In this document: positions 16,947-27,021 of the stretch, one piece after another
Numbering within the stretch: the first letter of the stretch is position 1
How the letters are laid out: each line of letters starts with the position of its first letter
NCBI RefSeq assembly: GCF_030286045.1
Contig: NZ_CP127390.1
Span: forward strand, 2,249,482 to 2,313,481
Origin: Propionimicrobium sp. PCR01-08-3
GTDB lineage: Bacteria > Actinomycetota > Actinomycetes > Propionibacteriales > Propionibacteriaceae
Direction of reading: 5' to 3'
Length of the DNA: 64,000 nucleotides
The notes under the pieces: model-generated
The model's input: the letters and a program-made list of their open reading frames with translations, nothing else
Databases searched by the model: none
What the model was told of the DNA's origin: nothing
Translations under genes and position numbers: made by a program

Positions 16947-19170
16947 AAACCTGCCTGATGACGTCCAGCGACAGCGTGAACAGCCCATCGACCTCAAGCA
17001 CACGCTCACGGTTGACCTCGCCGATCTGTGCTGTCGGCACGCCATGTTCGGCGCACAACGCGAGGAATGCCTCCAGCTTCGAGGCTGGCAGTGAGATCAG
17101 CGCGCGGGCCGGAGTCTCGCTGAACAGCGTTGCGGTGGCGTCCAAGCCTTCGGGCAATTGCACGCTCGCCCCGAGGTCGCGGCGCAGGCAGGACTCGGTG
17201 AGCGCGATCGCCAGACCGCCTTCGGACAGATCGTGGGCACCGCTCAGCAACCCGCGCCGGCCCGCCTCGATCATGACGGCGGCGAGTGCCTGTTCAGCGT
17301 CCAGGTTCGGGAAGGGCGGCAGACCACCGAGGTGAGAGTGGATGGTCTCGGACCAGGCCGAGCCGCCGAGTTCTTCCTTAGTCTCACCGAGCAGCACGAT
17401 GGCGTCGCCGGGGTTGAAGAAGCCACCCTGGACGCGCTGACGCACATCGTCGATGACGCCGAGAATGCCCACCTGCGGGGTGGGCAAGATATTGCGTCCG
17501 CCGGTCTGGTTATAGAAGCTCACGTTGCCGCCGGTGACCGGGATGCCGAGCTTGCCGCACCCGTCGACCAGGCCCTTGATGGCCTCTACGAACTGCCACA
17601 TGACTTCGGGATCTTCCGGGGAACCGAAATTCAGGCAATCGGTGACCGCGACGGGCTGCGCGCCCGCGACTGCGACATTGCGGTAGGCCTCCGACAAGGC
17701 GAGTTGCGCCCCCAGGTAGGGGTTGAGCTCGCAGTAGCGCCCGTTGGCGTCGGTCGCCAGCGCGATGCCGAGGTTGGTGAGCTCATCGATGCGGATCATG
17801 CCCGCATCGTCGGGCTGAGCGAGCGCCGAATTACCCCGGACGAAACGATCGTATTGATCGGTCACCCAGCTGCGATCGCAAAGATTCGGCGAGGCCACCA
17901 ACTTCAGCAGCTGATCGGCGAGTTCGGCGCCGCTGGTGGCGCGCGGCAAGTTGTTGGCATGGTCGGCGTTCAGCTGGTCGATCCAATCCGGACGCGCCTG
18001 CGGGCGGTCGTAGGTCGGCCCCTCGTGGGCAACCGTGCGGGGATCGACGTCGACGATGCGCTCGCCATGCCAGTCGATCTGCAATTCGTTGCCCTCGATC
18101 AGCTCGCCGATGACCGTCGCCTGCACATCCCATTTGGCGCAGATCTCCATGAACCGATCAACATCGTCCGGCTCACAGATCGCCATCATGCGTTCTTGCG
18201 ACTCGCTCATCAAGATCTCTTCGGGGCTCATCGTGTGATCACGCAGCGGCACCAGATCGAGTTCGCAGTGCATGCCGCCGTCACCGGCCGAGGCGAGCTC
18301 GCTGGTGGCGCACGAGATGCCGGCCGCGCCGAAGTCCTGCAAGGCCGCGACCACGCCGGCCCGGAACAGTTCGAGGGTGCATTCGATGAGCAGCTTCTCC
18401 ATGAACGGGTCGCCCACCTGCACCGCGGGACGCTTGGAGGGCTTGGAATCGTCGAAGGTCTCCGACGCCAGGATGGACGCTCCACCGATGCCATCGGCGC
18501 CGGTCGACGCGCCGTAGAGGATGACCTTGTTGCCGACACCGGTCGCCTTCGCGAATTTCAGGTCCTCGTGCCGCATCACGCCTACGCACAGTGCGTTGAC
18601 CAGGGGATTGTCGGCATAGGTGGCGTCGAAGTAAACCTCGCCGCCGATATTGGGCAGGCCCAGGCAGTTGCCATAGCCACCCACGCCGGCCACCACACCG
18701 GGCAGCACACGGGCGGTGTCGGGGGCGTCCAGCGGGCCGAAACGCAATCCGTCCATCACCGCGATCGGCCGGGCGCCCATCGCCAAAATGTCGCGGACGA
18801 TACCCCCGACGCCGGTGGCGGCGCCCTGGTAGGGCTCCACGAAGGAGGGATGGTTGTGTGACTCGGACTTGAAGGTGACGGCGTAGCCCTGGCCGATGTC
18901 GACCGCGCCGGCGTTGTCACCGATGCCGGCCAGCAGTGCCCCCCGCGGGGTGGTCTGGGGCAGCGCGCCGAAGCGCTTGAGGTGAATCTTCGAGGACTTG
19001 TAGCTGCAGTGCTCCGACCACATCACGGAGTACATCGCCAGTTCGGCGCCGGTCGGGCGGCGGCCCAGCAGCTCACGGATGCGCCGGTATTCGTCTTCCT
19101 TGAGCCCGAGCGCGGCCCAGGGCTGTTCGGTATCCGGAGTTTCGCGGGCATTCTGCACGGTGTCGACCAC
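16915..19170 (-). CDS. purL: Phosphoribosylformylglycinamidine synthase, large subunit
   Basis: PurL converts FGAR to FGAM using ATP and ammonia delivered by PurQ, with PurS as the third subunit. At 751 residues it is the small bacterial form, which requires purQ and purS (present at 21151-22067). Conserved blocks include [21 protein letters not shown] (about 46-66), [43 protein letters not shown] and [23 protein letters not shown] 19170 starts just before the typical N-terminus. It is not contiguous with purQSC; a kinase gene and a membrane protein gene on the other strand lie between. Its 3' end is duplicated downstream. Confidence 0.96.
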   Translation of the reverse strand: MVDTVQNARETPDTEQPWAALGLKEDEYRRIRELLGRRPTGAELAMYSVMWSEHCSYKSSKIHLKRFGALPQTTPRGALLAGIGDNAGAVDIGQGYAVTFKSESHNHPSFVEPYQGAATGVGGIVRDILAMGARPIAVMDGLRFGPLDAPDTARVLPGVVAGVGGYGNCLGLPNIGGEVYFDATYADNPLVNALCVGVMRHEDLKFAKATGVGNKVILYGASTGADGIGGASILASETFDDSKPSKRPAVQVGDPFMEKLLIECTLELFRAGVVAALQDFGAAGISCATSELASAGDGGMHCELDLVPLRDHTMSPEEILMSESQERMMAICEPDDVDRFMEICAKWDVQATVIGELIEGNELQIDWHGERIVDVDPRTVAHEGPTYDRPQARPDWIDQLNADHANNLPRATSGAELADQLLKLVASPNLCDRSWVTDQYDRFVRGNSALAQPDDAGMIRIDELTNLGIALATDANGRYCELNPYLGAQLALSEAYRNVAVAGAQPVAVTDCLNFGSPEDPEVMWQFVEAIKGLVDGCGKLGIPVTGGNVSFYNQTGGRNILPTPQVGILGVIDDVRQRVQGGFFNPGDAIVLLGETKEELGGSAWSETIHSHLGGLPPFPNLDAEQALAAVMIEAGRRGLLSGAHDLSEGGLAIALTESCLRRDLGASVQLPEGLDATATLFSETPARALISLPASKLEAFLALCAEHGVPTAQIGEVNRERVLEVDGLFTLSLDVIRQVWQAPIPAAMA

Positions 19171-19326
19171 GCAATAAGGCTAGCCGAGCGAGCGCGGCTG
19201 CTCGCCCGTTGACCGCGCACCGGCTGGTGCTCGCCGGCACAACGCGCCTGAGTGTGCGCCAGATGCAAGGACGGAGCTTTCGGGATTCTGGAGTGCGTGT
19301 AAGCGCGTTGCGGCTATTTTGTGTCC

Positions 19327-20229
19327 ATGAGCGCAGTGTTGAGCGTTGACGCGGGGCAGACTCGTTGCCGCCTGGTGGCAGGCGTTGCCGAGGTCTTCGA
19401 GACCGACGCCGTGATCACCGACTACCCCGTTTTGCCTCAGCTGGCCGACCGGATTCGGGTGGGCATCGCTGCGTTCGGTGCTGTTGATGGCGTCGCGATC
19501 GGCTCGACCGGGCTACCGGACGACGCCACCGCGGCAGAGTTGCTGAAGCTGCTCGCCGACGACGGCATCTCGCAGGTCTGGCTTGCCCATGACTCGATCA
19601 CGAATTATCTCGCCGCGCTCGGCGCTCGGCAGGGCGTGATGGTCGCGGCCGGAACCGGCGTGGTCACGCTGGCCGTCGGGCCAAGGCGGACGGCGCGCGT
19701 CGATGGCTGGGGCTATCTGATCGGTGACGCCGGATCCGGATACTGGATCGGCCGGGCAGGGCTCGAAGCGGTGATGCGTGCCTTCGATGGACGCGGGCCC
19801 GAAACCCGGTTGACAGGGGTCGTGACGACCGACTTCCCGGATCTTCCGGCGCTCTACCTCAGCCTCCAGAACGACGAGGCGAAAGTCGCCCGCATCGCGT
19901 CCTATGCCCAGCCCGTCGCCGATCTCGCCGCAACCGATGAGGTGTGCGCCGAGATCTGCCGGGCGGCCGGCAATCAACTCGCCCATTCGGCCAACTCGGC
20001 GCTGCGCCGGGCCGAGCTCGGAGCCGTACCCGATCCGCCGGTCGGGCTCAACGGGCGGATCTTCGGTTCCGCGATCATCAGGGAAGAGTTCTGCTCACGC
20101 GTCCTGGACGAACACCCGGACGCCGAATTCGTCGACTGCCACACCAGCAGCCTCGCCGGTGTGGAGCTGCTCGCCGGGCTCGCCCCGGTTTCTCCATTGG
20201 CAAAGTTGGTCGACTCGGCAGCCGCCTGA
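19327..20229 (+). CDS. BadF/BadG/BcrA/BcrD-family kinase (N-acetylglucosamine kinase-like)
   Basis: A 300-residue ASKHA-fold ATPase of the BadF family, most like N-acetylglucosamine or related sugar kinases. The phosphate-1 motif is LSVDAGQTRCRLVAG (about 4-18), the second phosphate/adenosine motifs are AAGTGVVTLAV and GDAGSGYWIGRAGLEAVMRAFDG (about 130-155). It would phosphorylate an amino sugar in the cytoplasm; the substrate is not fixed. ATG 19327 is chosen over the in-frame GTG at 19321. It diverges from purL and has no sugar transporter beside it. Confidence 0.75.
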   Translation: MSAVLSVDAGQTRCRLVAGVAEVFETDAVITDYPVLPQLADRIRVGIAAFGAVDGVAIGSTGLPDDATAAELLKLLADDGISQVWLAHDSITNYLAALGARQGVMVAAGTGVVTLAVGPRRTARVDGWGYLIGDAGSGYWIGRAGLEAVMRAFDGRGPETRLTGVVTTDFPDLPALYLSLQNDEAKVARIASYAQPVADLAATDEVCAEICRAAGNQLAHSANSALRRAELGAVPDPPVGLNGRIFGSAIIREEFCSRVLDEHPDAEFVDCHTSSLAGVELLAGLAPVSPLAKLVDSAAA

Positions 20230-20327
20230 AAACCGAAATATCACTGAATTGGGGCCGATCGAAGACACAAGAACCTGCCGACTTAGCACACAAGTTCATA
20301 GGTAATTGACAGGTCAACCATTTTACG

Positions 20328-21110
20328 ATGGGCATGATGAACATCTTTGACACTATCGACGGCCTACCCGTGCATGCATTGATTGTGCATGCCACAGTGA
20401 TCCTGTTACCACTATCGGCCCTCGCTCTGCTCGCAGTGATTTTCGTCCGGCGCTGGCGACGGTCCTATGCTTGGCTCGCCGTCGCAGGAACCGTGATCGG
20501 AACCGGAGCAGCAGGGATATCCGTACTATCCGGACGCCAATTGGCCACACACGTCGGCACTCCCGACCGCCATGCCCAGCTGGGCACCCTATTGACCATC
20601 GTCGCGGTCGTGCTCAGCCTGGTCGCGCTCGGTTGGTGGCTATTACAGCGACGAACGACCGCCGATACCGATTCCCTCGCGATCCGTCTGCTCGGTTGGC
20701 TGACCGCGGTGTTGGCCGGCGCGGCACTAACGCTCACCGTGCTGGTCGGCCACAGCGGTGCTCAAGCCGCCTGGGGTGGACGCATCAGCGCTGCGGAGTC
20801 AACCAGTACCTCGGATGCCTCCACACCAGCCAGTTCCGAATCATCGAGCGCACCGGCGGACGACTCAACCGTCGCTTCAGAGATCACCCTGGATGAGGTT
20901 GCCCAGCACACCTCGGTGGAATCTTGCTGGGCAGCGATAGACGGCAACGTTTACGATCTGACTAGCTGGATCGATCAGCATCCTGGCGGCCGCGACCGCA
21001 TCATCGCGCTGTGTGGTACCGACGCCACCGAGGCCTTCAGTGCTCAGCACAGCAGCAACGAGCAGGCGAATAACCAGTTGGCCGAACTGCAGATCGGCCA
21101 ACTGGCCTGA
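20328..21110 (+). CDS. DUF2231 membrane protein fused to a cytochrome b5-like heme domain
   Basis: The 260-residue protein has a DUF2231-type N-terminal half with about four membrane helices (residues 15-40, 48-68, 85-105, 125-147), starting with GLPVHALIVHATVILLP. A Ser/Thr/Ala/Pro-rich linker (about 155-185) leads to a C-terminal cytochrome b5-like domain: ITLDEVAQHTSVESCWAAIDGNVYDLTSWIDQHPGG..., with HPGG supplying one heme His and the QHSS His 23 residues later the second, as in cytochrome b5. It may be a membrane electron carrier; partner and side of the membrane are not certain. The start could also be the ATGs at 20334 or 20337. It converges with purQ. Confidence 0.78.
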   Translation: MGMMNIFDTIDGLPVHALIVHATVILLPLSALALLAVIFVRRWRRSYAWLAVAGTVIGTGAAGISVLSGRQLATHVGTPDRHAQLGTLLTIVAVVLSLVALGWWLLQRRTTADTDSLAIRLLGWLTAVLAGAALTLTVLVGHSGAQAAWGGRISAAESTSTSDASTPASSESSSAPADDSTVASEITLDEVAQHTSVESCWAAIDGNVYDLTSWIDQHPGGRDRIIALCGTDATEAFSAQHSSNEQANNQLAELQIGQLA

Positions 21111-21150
21111 GTCCGGCGGTGGCCGACGCCAGCACTCCCAAAACAGGGTC

Positions 21151-21825
21151 TTACGAAGCCAGCGCCAAGAAGTGCTGCACCGAGCTGAAGAACGTCAGGC
21201 CGTCACGGGTTTCGCTGGTCAGCGCCTCGACGCTGTGCTCGGGGTGCGGCATCAAACCCACCACGTTGCCGCGCTCGTTGGTGATGCCGGCGATGTCGTT
21301 GTGCGACCCGTTCGGATTGCCGAGATAGCGGAACACCACCTGGTTGTTTTCCTCCAGCTTGCGCAGGGTTTCGGGGGTCGCCTGGTAGTTGCCCTCACCG
21401 TTCTTGAGAACGATGGTGATCTGCTGCCCTACCGAGAAATCGCAGGTCCACACCGTGTCGACGGTCTCCACCCGCAGCTTCTGCTGCTTGCAGACGAATT
21501 TGCGCTGCTCGTTGCGGATCATCGCGCCGGGCAGCAGATGCGATTCGCACAGCACCTGGAATCCGTTGCAGATACCGAGTACGGGCATCCCCGCGTTGGC
21601 GGCGCTCACCACCTCGTCCATGATCGGTGCGAAACGGGCGATGGCGCCGCAGCGCAGATAGTCGCCGTAGCTGAAGCCGCCGGGCAGGATCACCGCGTCC
21701 ACATCGCTCAATGAATCGGACGCGTGCCACAGCGGCACCGGCTCGGCACCGGCCAGCCGGACGGCGCGCAGAGCGTCATGATCGTCCAGGGAGCCGGGAA
21801 AGGTGACGACGCCGATGCGGCTCAC
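21151..21825 (-). CDS. purQ: Phosphoribosylformylglycinamidine synthase, glutaminase subunit
   Basis: PurQ is the class I glutamine amidotransferase that supplies ammonia to PurL. In its 224 residues the nucleophile Cys is in [14 protein letters not shown] (about 85), and the His/Glu of the triad are in [13 protein letters not shown] near the C-terminus. The N-terminal [20 protein letters not shown] and [18 protein letters not shown] are family blocks. GTG 21825 overlaps the purS stop (GTGA), showing purS-purQ coupling. Upstream are purS and purC on the same strand. Confidence 0.95.
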   Translation of the reverse strand: MSRIGVVTFPGSLDDHDALRAVRLAGAEPVPLWHASDSLSDVDAVILPGGFSYGDYLRCGAIARFAPIMDEVVSAANAGMPVLGICNGFQVLCESHLLPGAMIRNEQRKFVCKQQKLRVETVDTVWTCDFSVGQQITIVLKNGEGNYQATPETLRKLEENNQVVFRYLGNPNGSHNDIAGITNERGNVVGLMPHPEHSVEALTSETRDGLTFFSSVQHFLALAS

Positions 21826-22067
21826 GACTCTTCCACCCGCACGTCGAAGCTCTCGATGACCGTATTGGCGAGCAGTTTTTCGGCCGCATCACGAATCTGG
21901 TCGAGCCGCTCATCGGTCAACTCACCGTCGACGGTGATCTCGAAACGTTTGCCCTGACGCACCGTCAGGCCCTGATAGCCGAGGCGCTGCAGCGATCCGG
22001 TGACCGCTTTGCCCTGCGGATCCAAGATCTCGGGCTTGGGCATCACATCGACGACTACTCGTGTCAT
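21822..22067 (-). CDS. purS: Phosphoribosylformylglycinamidine synthase subunit PurS
   Basis: An 81-residue PurS, the small dimeric protein that bridges PurL and PurQ and helps ammonia channelling. It shows the family pattern [20 protein letters not shown] (residues 4-23), then [16 protein letters not shown] and a C-terminal [15 protein letters not shown] chose ATG 22067; an in-frame TTG lies two codons upstream. It lies 17 bases downstream of purC and overlaps purQ by 4 bases, giving the order purC-purS-purQ. Confidence 0.93.
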   Translation of the reverse strand: MTRVVVDVMPKPEILDPQGKAVTGSLQRLGYQGLTVRQGKRFEITVDGELTDERLDQIRDAAEKLLANTVIESFDVRVEES

Positions 22068-22084
22068 GGCCAAAATCCTATCGG

Positions 22085-22957
22085 CTAATTCAGGACGAGC
22101 TCGTCACCCGTCAGCCGCTGGAAGGCCAGCAGATAACGTTCCCGGGTTTTCTCGACGATGTGCGGGGGCAGCGGTGGTGGCGGGACGCTCCCGGAGCGGT
22201 CCCAATCCGAATCGTGTGCCAGCCAGTCCCGCAGGTACTGCTTGTCGAAGCTGGCGAGCCTGCCGTGTTCCCATTCCCGGGCGTCCCAGAAACGTGACGA
22301 GTCGGGGGTCAGAACCTCGTCGGCGAGCACCAAGGTGCCGTCTGCGCGCAGCCCGAACTCCAGCTTGGTGTCGGCCAGGATGATGCCGCGCTCGCGGGTG
22401 ATCTGCTCGGCACGCCGGTAGATGCTCAGTGTGGCGTCGCGCAGCTTCGCGCCCAGATCGTCGCCGATCTCGGCGCACATCTGCTCGAAGCTGATGTTCT
22501 CGTCATGTTCGCCGAGTTCGGCCTTGCGGGCGGGGGTGAAGATCGGCTCGGCCAGCCGAGAGCCGTCGTGCAGGCCGGCCGGCAGCTGAACCCCGCACAC
22601 GGTGCCGGAATCCTGGTATTCGATCCACCCCGAACCGGTCAGATAGCCCCGGGCGACCGCCTCGATCGGCACCATGTCGAGACGCTCGGTGATCATCGCG
22701 CGGCCGGCCACGGCCGCCGGCACATCGGTGGAGATCAGATGGTTGTCGATCAGGTCGGCGAGTTGGCCGAACCACCACAACGACAGTTGGGTGAGCACGA
22801 TGCCTTTGCCGGGGACGGCGGGCTCGAGTACAAAGTCGTAGGCAGAGATGTTGTCCGTCGCCACCATCAGCAGCTTGCCGGGGTCGTCCAGTGCGTAGAG
22901 TTCGCGCACCTTTCCGGCATGGATGAGAGGCAGCCCGAGATTCTCGTATTGACTCAC
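22085..22957 (-). CDS. purC: SAICAR synthetase (phosphoribosylaminoimidazole-succinocarboxamide synthase)
   Basis: PurC joins aspartate to CAIR using ATP to give SAICAR. The 290-residue protein is the longer form, with GKVRELYALDDPGKLLMVATDNISAYDFVL near the N-terminus (ATP site), CVVEAVARGYLTGSGW-type block (here IEAVARGYLTGSGWIEY) and LADTKLEFGLRADGTLVLADEVLTPDSSRFW (about 205-235). GTG 22957 starts right at the family N-terminus (SQYENLGLPLIHAGKVRELY). It heads the purC-purS-purQ unit and diverges from the DUF2207 gene; the two starts are only 87 bases apart, so their promoters share that stretch. Confidence 0.95.
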   Translation of the reverse strand: MSQYENLGLPLIHAGKVRELYALDDPGKLLMVATDNISAYDFVLEPAVPGKGIVLTQLSLWWFGQLADLIDNHLISTDVPAAVAGRAMITERLDMVPIEAVARGYLTGSGWIEYQDSGTVCGVQLPAGLHDGSRLAEPIFTPARKAELGEHDENISFEQMCAEIGDDLGAKLRDATLSIYRRAEQITRERGIILADTKLEFGLRADGTLVLADEVLTPDSSRFWDAREWEHGRLASFDKQYLRDWLAHDSDWDRSGSVPPPPLPPHIVEKTRERYLLAFQRLTGDELVLN

Positions 22958-23044
22958 GTGCTCAGCATAGGGGCGTGACACGGCGGAGTGGCACACAGAT
23001 CAACTCTGCGTCCGCCCAGTAAAGTGGCCGCAGGGGGTGACTCG

Positions 23045-24061
23045 GTGCTCGAACTGGTTTTCTTGATAGTGGGGCTCGCAATTTTGGCCGCAGCCGTGAC
23101 TGTCGTTGTGGTGCGCCGTACGCCCGCGGACAAGACACAGACGGCGATTCGAGCAGGCCTGCTCGACACCGAACCCACCTTGACCCCGCCCGCGGAGCTG
23201 CGTCCGGGCATGATCGGAGTGCTCGCCGATGGCGACGCCGGCCTTCGTGATATCAAGGTGACCCTGCTCGATCTGGCGACTCGTGGCTATCTCGTCATCA
23301 CCGCTGCGGACACCCCTGGCGGACGACCGACCTGGGAGCTGGCCCGTACCTCCAAACCTGCCGATGATTCGGGACTGCTGGATTACGAGCGGATACTCCT
23401 CGACGGACCGCTTCGCGACGGACCGGCGTCCCTCAATGAACTGCATCATCATCCGGACGCGCCCCTGGAGACGGCACGTACCTCGCTGTCCGATCACATC
23501 CGGGCGCTGGATTGGCTGACAACCGACGTCAGGGAGCATCACTCCCGGTGGGGCTGGATCGGCGCGCTGGTCTTGGTATTGGGGCTTCTCGCCACGGCTT
23601 TCATGCTGATCGATTGGGTCGCGACCAAAGACTTCCGCGGAGTGATCGGCGGTCTCGGGGTGATAGCCGCCGGTGTGCTGTTGGCGTCCAACGGGCGGGC
23701 TCGCAGCCTTTTCACCCCCGCCGGGCAGATCGCCCGGGCGCACGCCGAGCAGCTTCGCCAAGAACTGCATGATCTGCGCTCCGAGGACATTCCCGTTTCG
23801 GCGGTGAGCAGCGAATTTGGACGCCTGCTTCCCTGGGCGATCGGTTTCGGCTCCGAAGACCGGCTCGCCAGCACCGTGGACGACGAACTGCGCCGCGCAG
23901 CGAATTGGGGCCAGGATGTCCGTCTTCAACTCGGCTGGTTCATTTCCGGCACCGGCCGGCCGGACGAGAAGACCGCGCACCGGGTCGGTAGTGAGCTGGC
24001 TCGCGTCGTCAACCGGAAAATGTCCAGCGGCAGGGCGAAGAGGATCATCAGCCACGTCTGA
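23045..24061 (+). CDS. DUF2207-like membrane protein
   Basis: The 338-residue protein has an N-terminal membrane helix (residues 1-24), a soluble domain starting TPPAELRPGMIGVLADGDAGLRDI then TLLDLATRGYLVIT (the winged-helix-like core of DUF2207 C-terminal regions), two further helices (about 170-215), and a charged C-terminal domain. It lacks the N-terminal beta domain and signal peptide of full-length DUF2207 proteins, so it is a short version. Function is unknown. GTG 23045 has AGGGGG 7 bases upstream. It diverges from purC and is followed after 58 bases by another membrane-anchored protein gene on the same strand. Confidence 0.65.
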   Translation: MLELVFLIVGLAILAAAVTVVVVRRTPADKTQTAIRAGLLDTEPTLTPPAELRPGMIGVLADGDAGLRDIKVTLLDLATRGYLVITAADTPGGRPTWELARTSKPADDSGLLDYERILLDGPLRDGPASLNELHHHPDAPLETARTSLSDHIRALDWLTTDVREHHSRWGWIGALVLVLGLLATAFMLIDWVATKDFRGVIGGLGVIAAGVLLASNGRARSLFTPAGQIARAHAEQLRQELHDLRSEDIPVSAVSSEFGRLLPWAIGFGSEDRLASTVDDELRRAANWGQDVRLQLGWFISGTGRPDEKTAHRVGSELARVVNRKMSSGRAKRIISHV

Positions 24062-24119
24062 AGCAAAGACACCGGCCGAGTCCGGCTAGAATTCGTCTTC
24101 GGACCAAGGAGGCTTGACG

Positions 24120-25424
24120 ATGACCAATCCGCCGAATCCGGAGCAGGGAAATTCCGATCCGGGATCAGAAAGCTCGCATCCGGGACAGGGCGACGGCTCG
24201 CTCCAGCAGCCGGGCGAGGCCTGGCGTCCGGTTCATCAGCCCGCCTCCTTTCCGTCGGCCCAGCAGTTCTCCGGTGATGCGGGCGGCATGCGTCCGCCGC
24301 AAGGATTCGGGAATCAGGGGTCCAATCCCCTGCCGCCGGGCCCTTACCGAACGGCCCAAGGCCCCACCTACGCTCGGCAGACGCCCCAATCGGGCGGCAC
24401 GGCTGCTGCGTCCGCCTATCAACCCAATCCGGTCAACGCCGCGAAGGCCAAGCGCCGGCGCATCATCGCCCTCATCGTCGCGATCGTGCTGATCGTGGGC
24501 ATCGGTGGCTACTTCCTGATCGACTGGCTGACGTCACGCAACGACGAGCGCGACAGCCAGGCTGCGATGACCGGGCTCCTGACCGCGATTCAGCAAGGCG
24601 ATGCCGACACCGCACTCAGCTATCTCGACACTGCCGGCGACCCGTCACTGACCCAAGATCAGCCGCTGCTCACCAATGACGCTTTGACGGGCAATCCCGA
24701 CAGCTTCGTGTTCAACCCGGAGTTTGTGAGCAGCCATTCCGGAGGCACCTATTCGCAGCAGGCAAGCGTCCAGATCGGCGATGACACCAGGGTCGTGCAG
24801 TGGTCGTTCATGAAAGTGGACGGCGAGTGGAAGGCGAAGGGTTCGGATGTGCTCGGCCAGATCAACCTGGCCGCTGGGCAGTCGGTGCTGATCAACGATG
24901 TTGAGGTGCCGTCCGGACCGGCGACGGTGAGCGCATTGCCGGGCAGCTACACCATCACCTCGGGCTTGACGCTGCTGTCATACGCGTCGAGCCAGGCCAA
25001 CTTTGCGGTCTTCACCGGCGGCGACACATCGATCAATGCCGAGCTGGTCGTCGCCGACGGCGTCCAAGATCAGGTTGCCGGCCAGATTCGCGGCATCATC
25101 GCCGGTTGTGTGGCCGAGAAGACCGCTCCCGGAACGTGTAACTGGGTGCTGCAGTTCGACAACGGGCACGCCCAGGACGGCTCGATCACCTGGACGCTGT
25201 CGCCCGAAGATCCCGCTTCGCAGATCGAGTTGCCTACGCAGGGCTGGTCGGCCGAGGACGCCTTTACCCAGACGGTCTCGGTGCGCTATCAGACGACCGC
25301 CGAGGGCAAGGGCGTATTGGACGACGGGTCCGAGGGCACGTTCGACGGCTACACCCGCGACCGCACCAGCTTCTTCAGTGTCGACCTCTCCGGGGACGAA
25401 CCGGTGGTCACGCTGATCTCCTGA
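24120..25424 (+). CDS. Single-pass membrane protein with Pro/Gln/Gly-rich cytoplasmic tail, unknown function
   Basis: A 434-residue protein not recognised as a known family. Residues 1-105 are Pro/Gln/Gly/Ser rich and disordered; a basic KAKRRR patch precedes one membrane helix (about 117-140). The rest (about 300 residues) is an extracytoplasmic domain with an NTF2/DUF4878-like opening (QAAMTGLLTAIQQGDADTALSYLDTAGD) followed by beta-rich repeats and two Cys (in AGCVAEKTAPGTCNW) likely forming a disulfide. AAGGAGG sits 6 bases before ATG 24120. It follows the DUF2207 gene and converges with purB; no terminator is obvious in the 150-base gap. Confidence 0.68.
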   Translation: MTNPPNPEQGNSDPGSESSHPGQGDGSLQQPGEAWRPVHQPASFPSAQQFSGDAGGMRPPQGFGNQGSNPLPPGPYRTAQGPTYARQTPQSGGTAAASAYQPNPVNAAKAKRRRIIALIVAIVLIVGIGGYFLIDWLTSRNDERDSQAAMTGLLTAIQQGDADTALSYLDTAGDPSLTQDQPLLTNDALTGNPDSFVFNPEFVSSHSGGTYSQQASVQIGDDTRVVQWSFMKVDGEWKAKGSDVLGQINLAAGQSVLINDVEVPSGPATVSALPGSYTITSGLTLLSYASSQANFAVFTGGDTSINAELVVADGVQDQVAGQIRGIIAGCVAEKTAPGTCNWVLQFDNGHAQDGSITWTLSPEDPASQIELPTQGWSAEDAFTQTVSVRYQTTAEGKGVLDDGSEGTFDGYTRDRTSFFSVDLSGDEPVVTLIS

Positions 25425-25574
25425 GTCGCCGTCGCCGCGACGTGCTGCTGCCATCCAAGTAGGGCAAATCGCGCCCGAGCGAGACGAAAAGTGCAAAAGA
25501 GTGCGTCGCATGCTGTCTGTGCTCGCAACTGGATAGGGTCCCGTCGCAGGGCCAAGGCGTTGTGTTTCCTGCTT

Positions 25575-27008
25575 CTAGAGCACGGCTCCCGGATGGTAGG
25601 CGGCGGCTTCGGGATCTGCGTCGGTTAAGGGCTTGATCTGCGCAATGACGCGCTCGATCTGGCGGGCGGCGGCGCCGGTCAACTCCAGCGGTGCGCTCAC
25701 CAGGTGGTCGAGTTCGGTTCTGCTCAGGTTCAGCCTGGGGTCTTGGGCCAGCCGGTCGAAGAGCCGGTTCGTCCGCTCACCGGTGGTGCGCATGTCGAGG
25801 GCGACGCCGACGGCGTTCTCCTTGATCGCCTCGTGGGCGTCCTCGCGCCCGACGCCCTTGCGCACCGCGGCCATCAGCACCTTGGTGGTGGTGAGGAAAG
25901 GCAGATAGCGGTCGAGTTCGGCGGCGATCACCTTCGGGAAGGCTCCGAAACCGTCGAGCACCGTGAGGAACGTCTCGAACTGCCCGTCGAGCGCATAGCA
26001 GGCGTCCGGTAGCGCGACGCGGCGCACCACCGAGCAGCTGACGTCACCCTCGTTCCACTGGTCACCTGCCAGTTCGCTGACCATCGACAGGTAGCCGCGG
26101 ATCACCATGGCGAGCCCGTTGACGCGCTCGCAACTGCGGGTGTTCATCTTGTGCGGCATCGCGGACGACCCGACCTGGCCCTCTTTGAACCCTTCGGTGA
26201 CGAGCTCGTTTCCTGCCATCAGCCGGATGCTGGTGGCCAGGTTCGAGGGGGCCGCCGCCGTCTGAGCGAGTGCCGAGATGGCGTCGAAATCCAGCGAGCG
26301 CGGATACACCTGGCCGACCGAGTCGAGGACCTTCGCGAACCCGAGACCGGACGCGATGCGAGCCTCGAATTCGTCCAGCTTCGCCAGATCGCCACTGAGC
26401 AGATCGAGCATGTCCTGGCTGGTGCCGACCGGCCCCTTGATGCCGCGGGCCGGGTAGCGTCCGATCAGGTCGTCCAGCCTGGCATGCGCGATGAGCAACT
26501 CGTCGGCGCAGGTGGCGAACCGCTTGCCGAGGGTGGTGACCTGGGCGGCGACGTTGTGGGTGCGTCCGGCGATCGGCTGATCGGCGTATTGCGCGGCCAA
26601 CTCGCCGAGCCTGGCCAGCACGGTGACGGTGCGGGAGCGGATCAGTTTGAGCGAGTCGAGCTCCTGCAGCTGCTCAACGTTCTCGGTCAGATCGCGGCTG
26701 GTCATGCCCTTGTGGATGTGCTCGTGGCCGGCCAATGCATTGAACTCTTCGATGCGTGCCTTCACGTCGTGACGGGTGATGCGCTCACGGGCGGCGATGG
26801 AGTCGAGGTCGACGTCGTCGATGACCGCCCGGTAGTCGGCGATCACCTGGTCGGGATCGTCGCCACCGAACTCGACGCCGAGGTCGCGCTGCGCTTCGAG
26901 GACGGCGATCCACAGTTTGCGTTCGGCGATGATCTTGGTCTTAGGCGACCAGATCGCGCGCATCTGCTCGCTGGCATAACGGTTGGCCAGCACGTCGGGA
27001 ATAGTCAA
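25575..27008 (-). CDS. purB: Adenylosuccinate lyase
   Basis: PurB cleaves SAICAR to AICAR and adenylosuccinate to AMP, releasing fumarate. The 477-residue protein carries the fumarase/aspartase superfamily signature GSSAMPHKMN (about 295), the catalytic His regions TSRDLTENVEQ and AGRTHNVAAQVTTLGKRF, and the N-terminal IPDVLANRYASEQMRAIWSP. The start is TTG 27008, with GGAG 6 bases upstream; the next Met is inside the conserved block. purD ends 13 bases upstream, so purD-purB are one operon. Confidence 0.95.
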   Translation of the reverse strand: MTIPDVLANRYASEQMRAIWSPKTKIIAERKLWIAVLEAQRDLGVEFGGDDPDQVIADYRAVIDDVDLDSIAARERITRHDVKARIEEFNALAGHEHIHKGMTSRDLTENVEQLQELDSLKLIRSRTVTVLARLGELAAQYADQPIAGRTHNVAAQVTTLGKRFATCADELLIAHARLDDLIGRYPARGIKGPVGTSQDMLDLLSGDLAKLDEFEARIASGLGFAKVLDSVGQVYPRSLDFDAISALAQTAAAPSNLATSIRLMAGNELVTEGFKEGQVGSSAMPHKMNTRSCERVNGLAMVIRGYLSMVSELAGDQWNEGDVSCSVVRRVALPDACYALDGQFETFLTVLDGFGAFPKVIAAELDRYLPFLTTTKVLMAAVRKGVGREDAHEAIKENAVGVALDMRTTGERTNRLFDRLAQDPRLNLSRTELDHLVSAPLELTGAAARQIERVIAQIKPLTDADPEAAAYHPGAVL

Positions 27009-27021
27009 CTGAATCTCCTCG

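Noticed and set aside
17158-18861. Plus-strand frame of 567 codons opposite purL
   Set aside because: Antisense shadow of a strongly conserved purL; the translation shows no family features.
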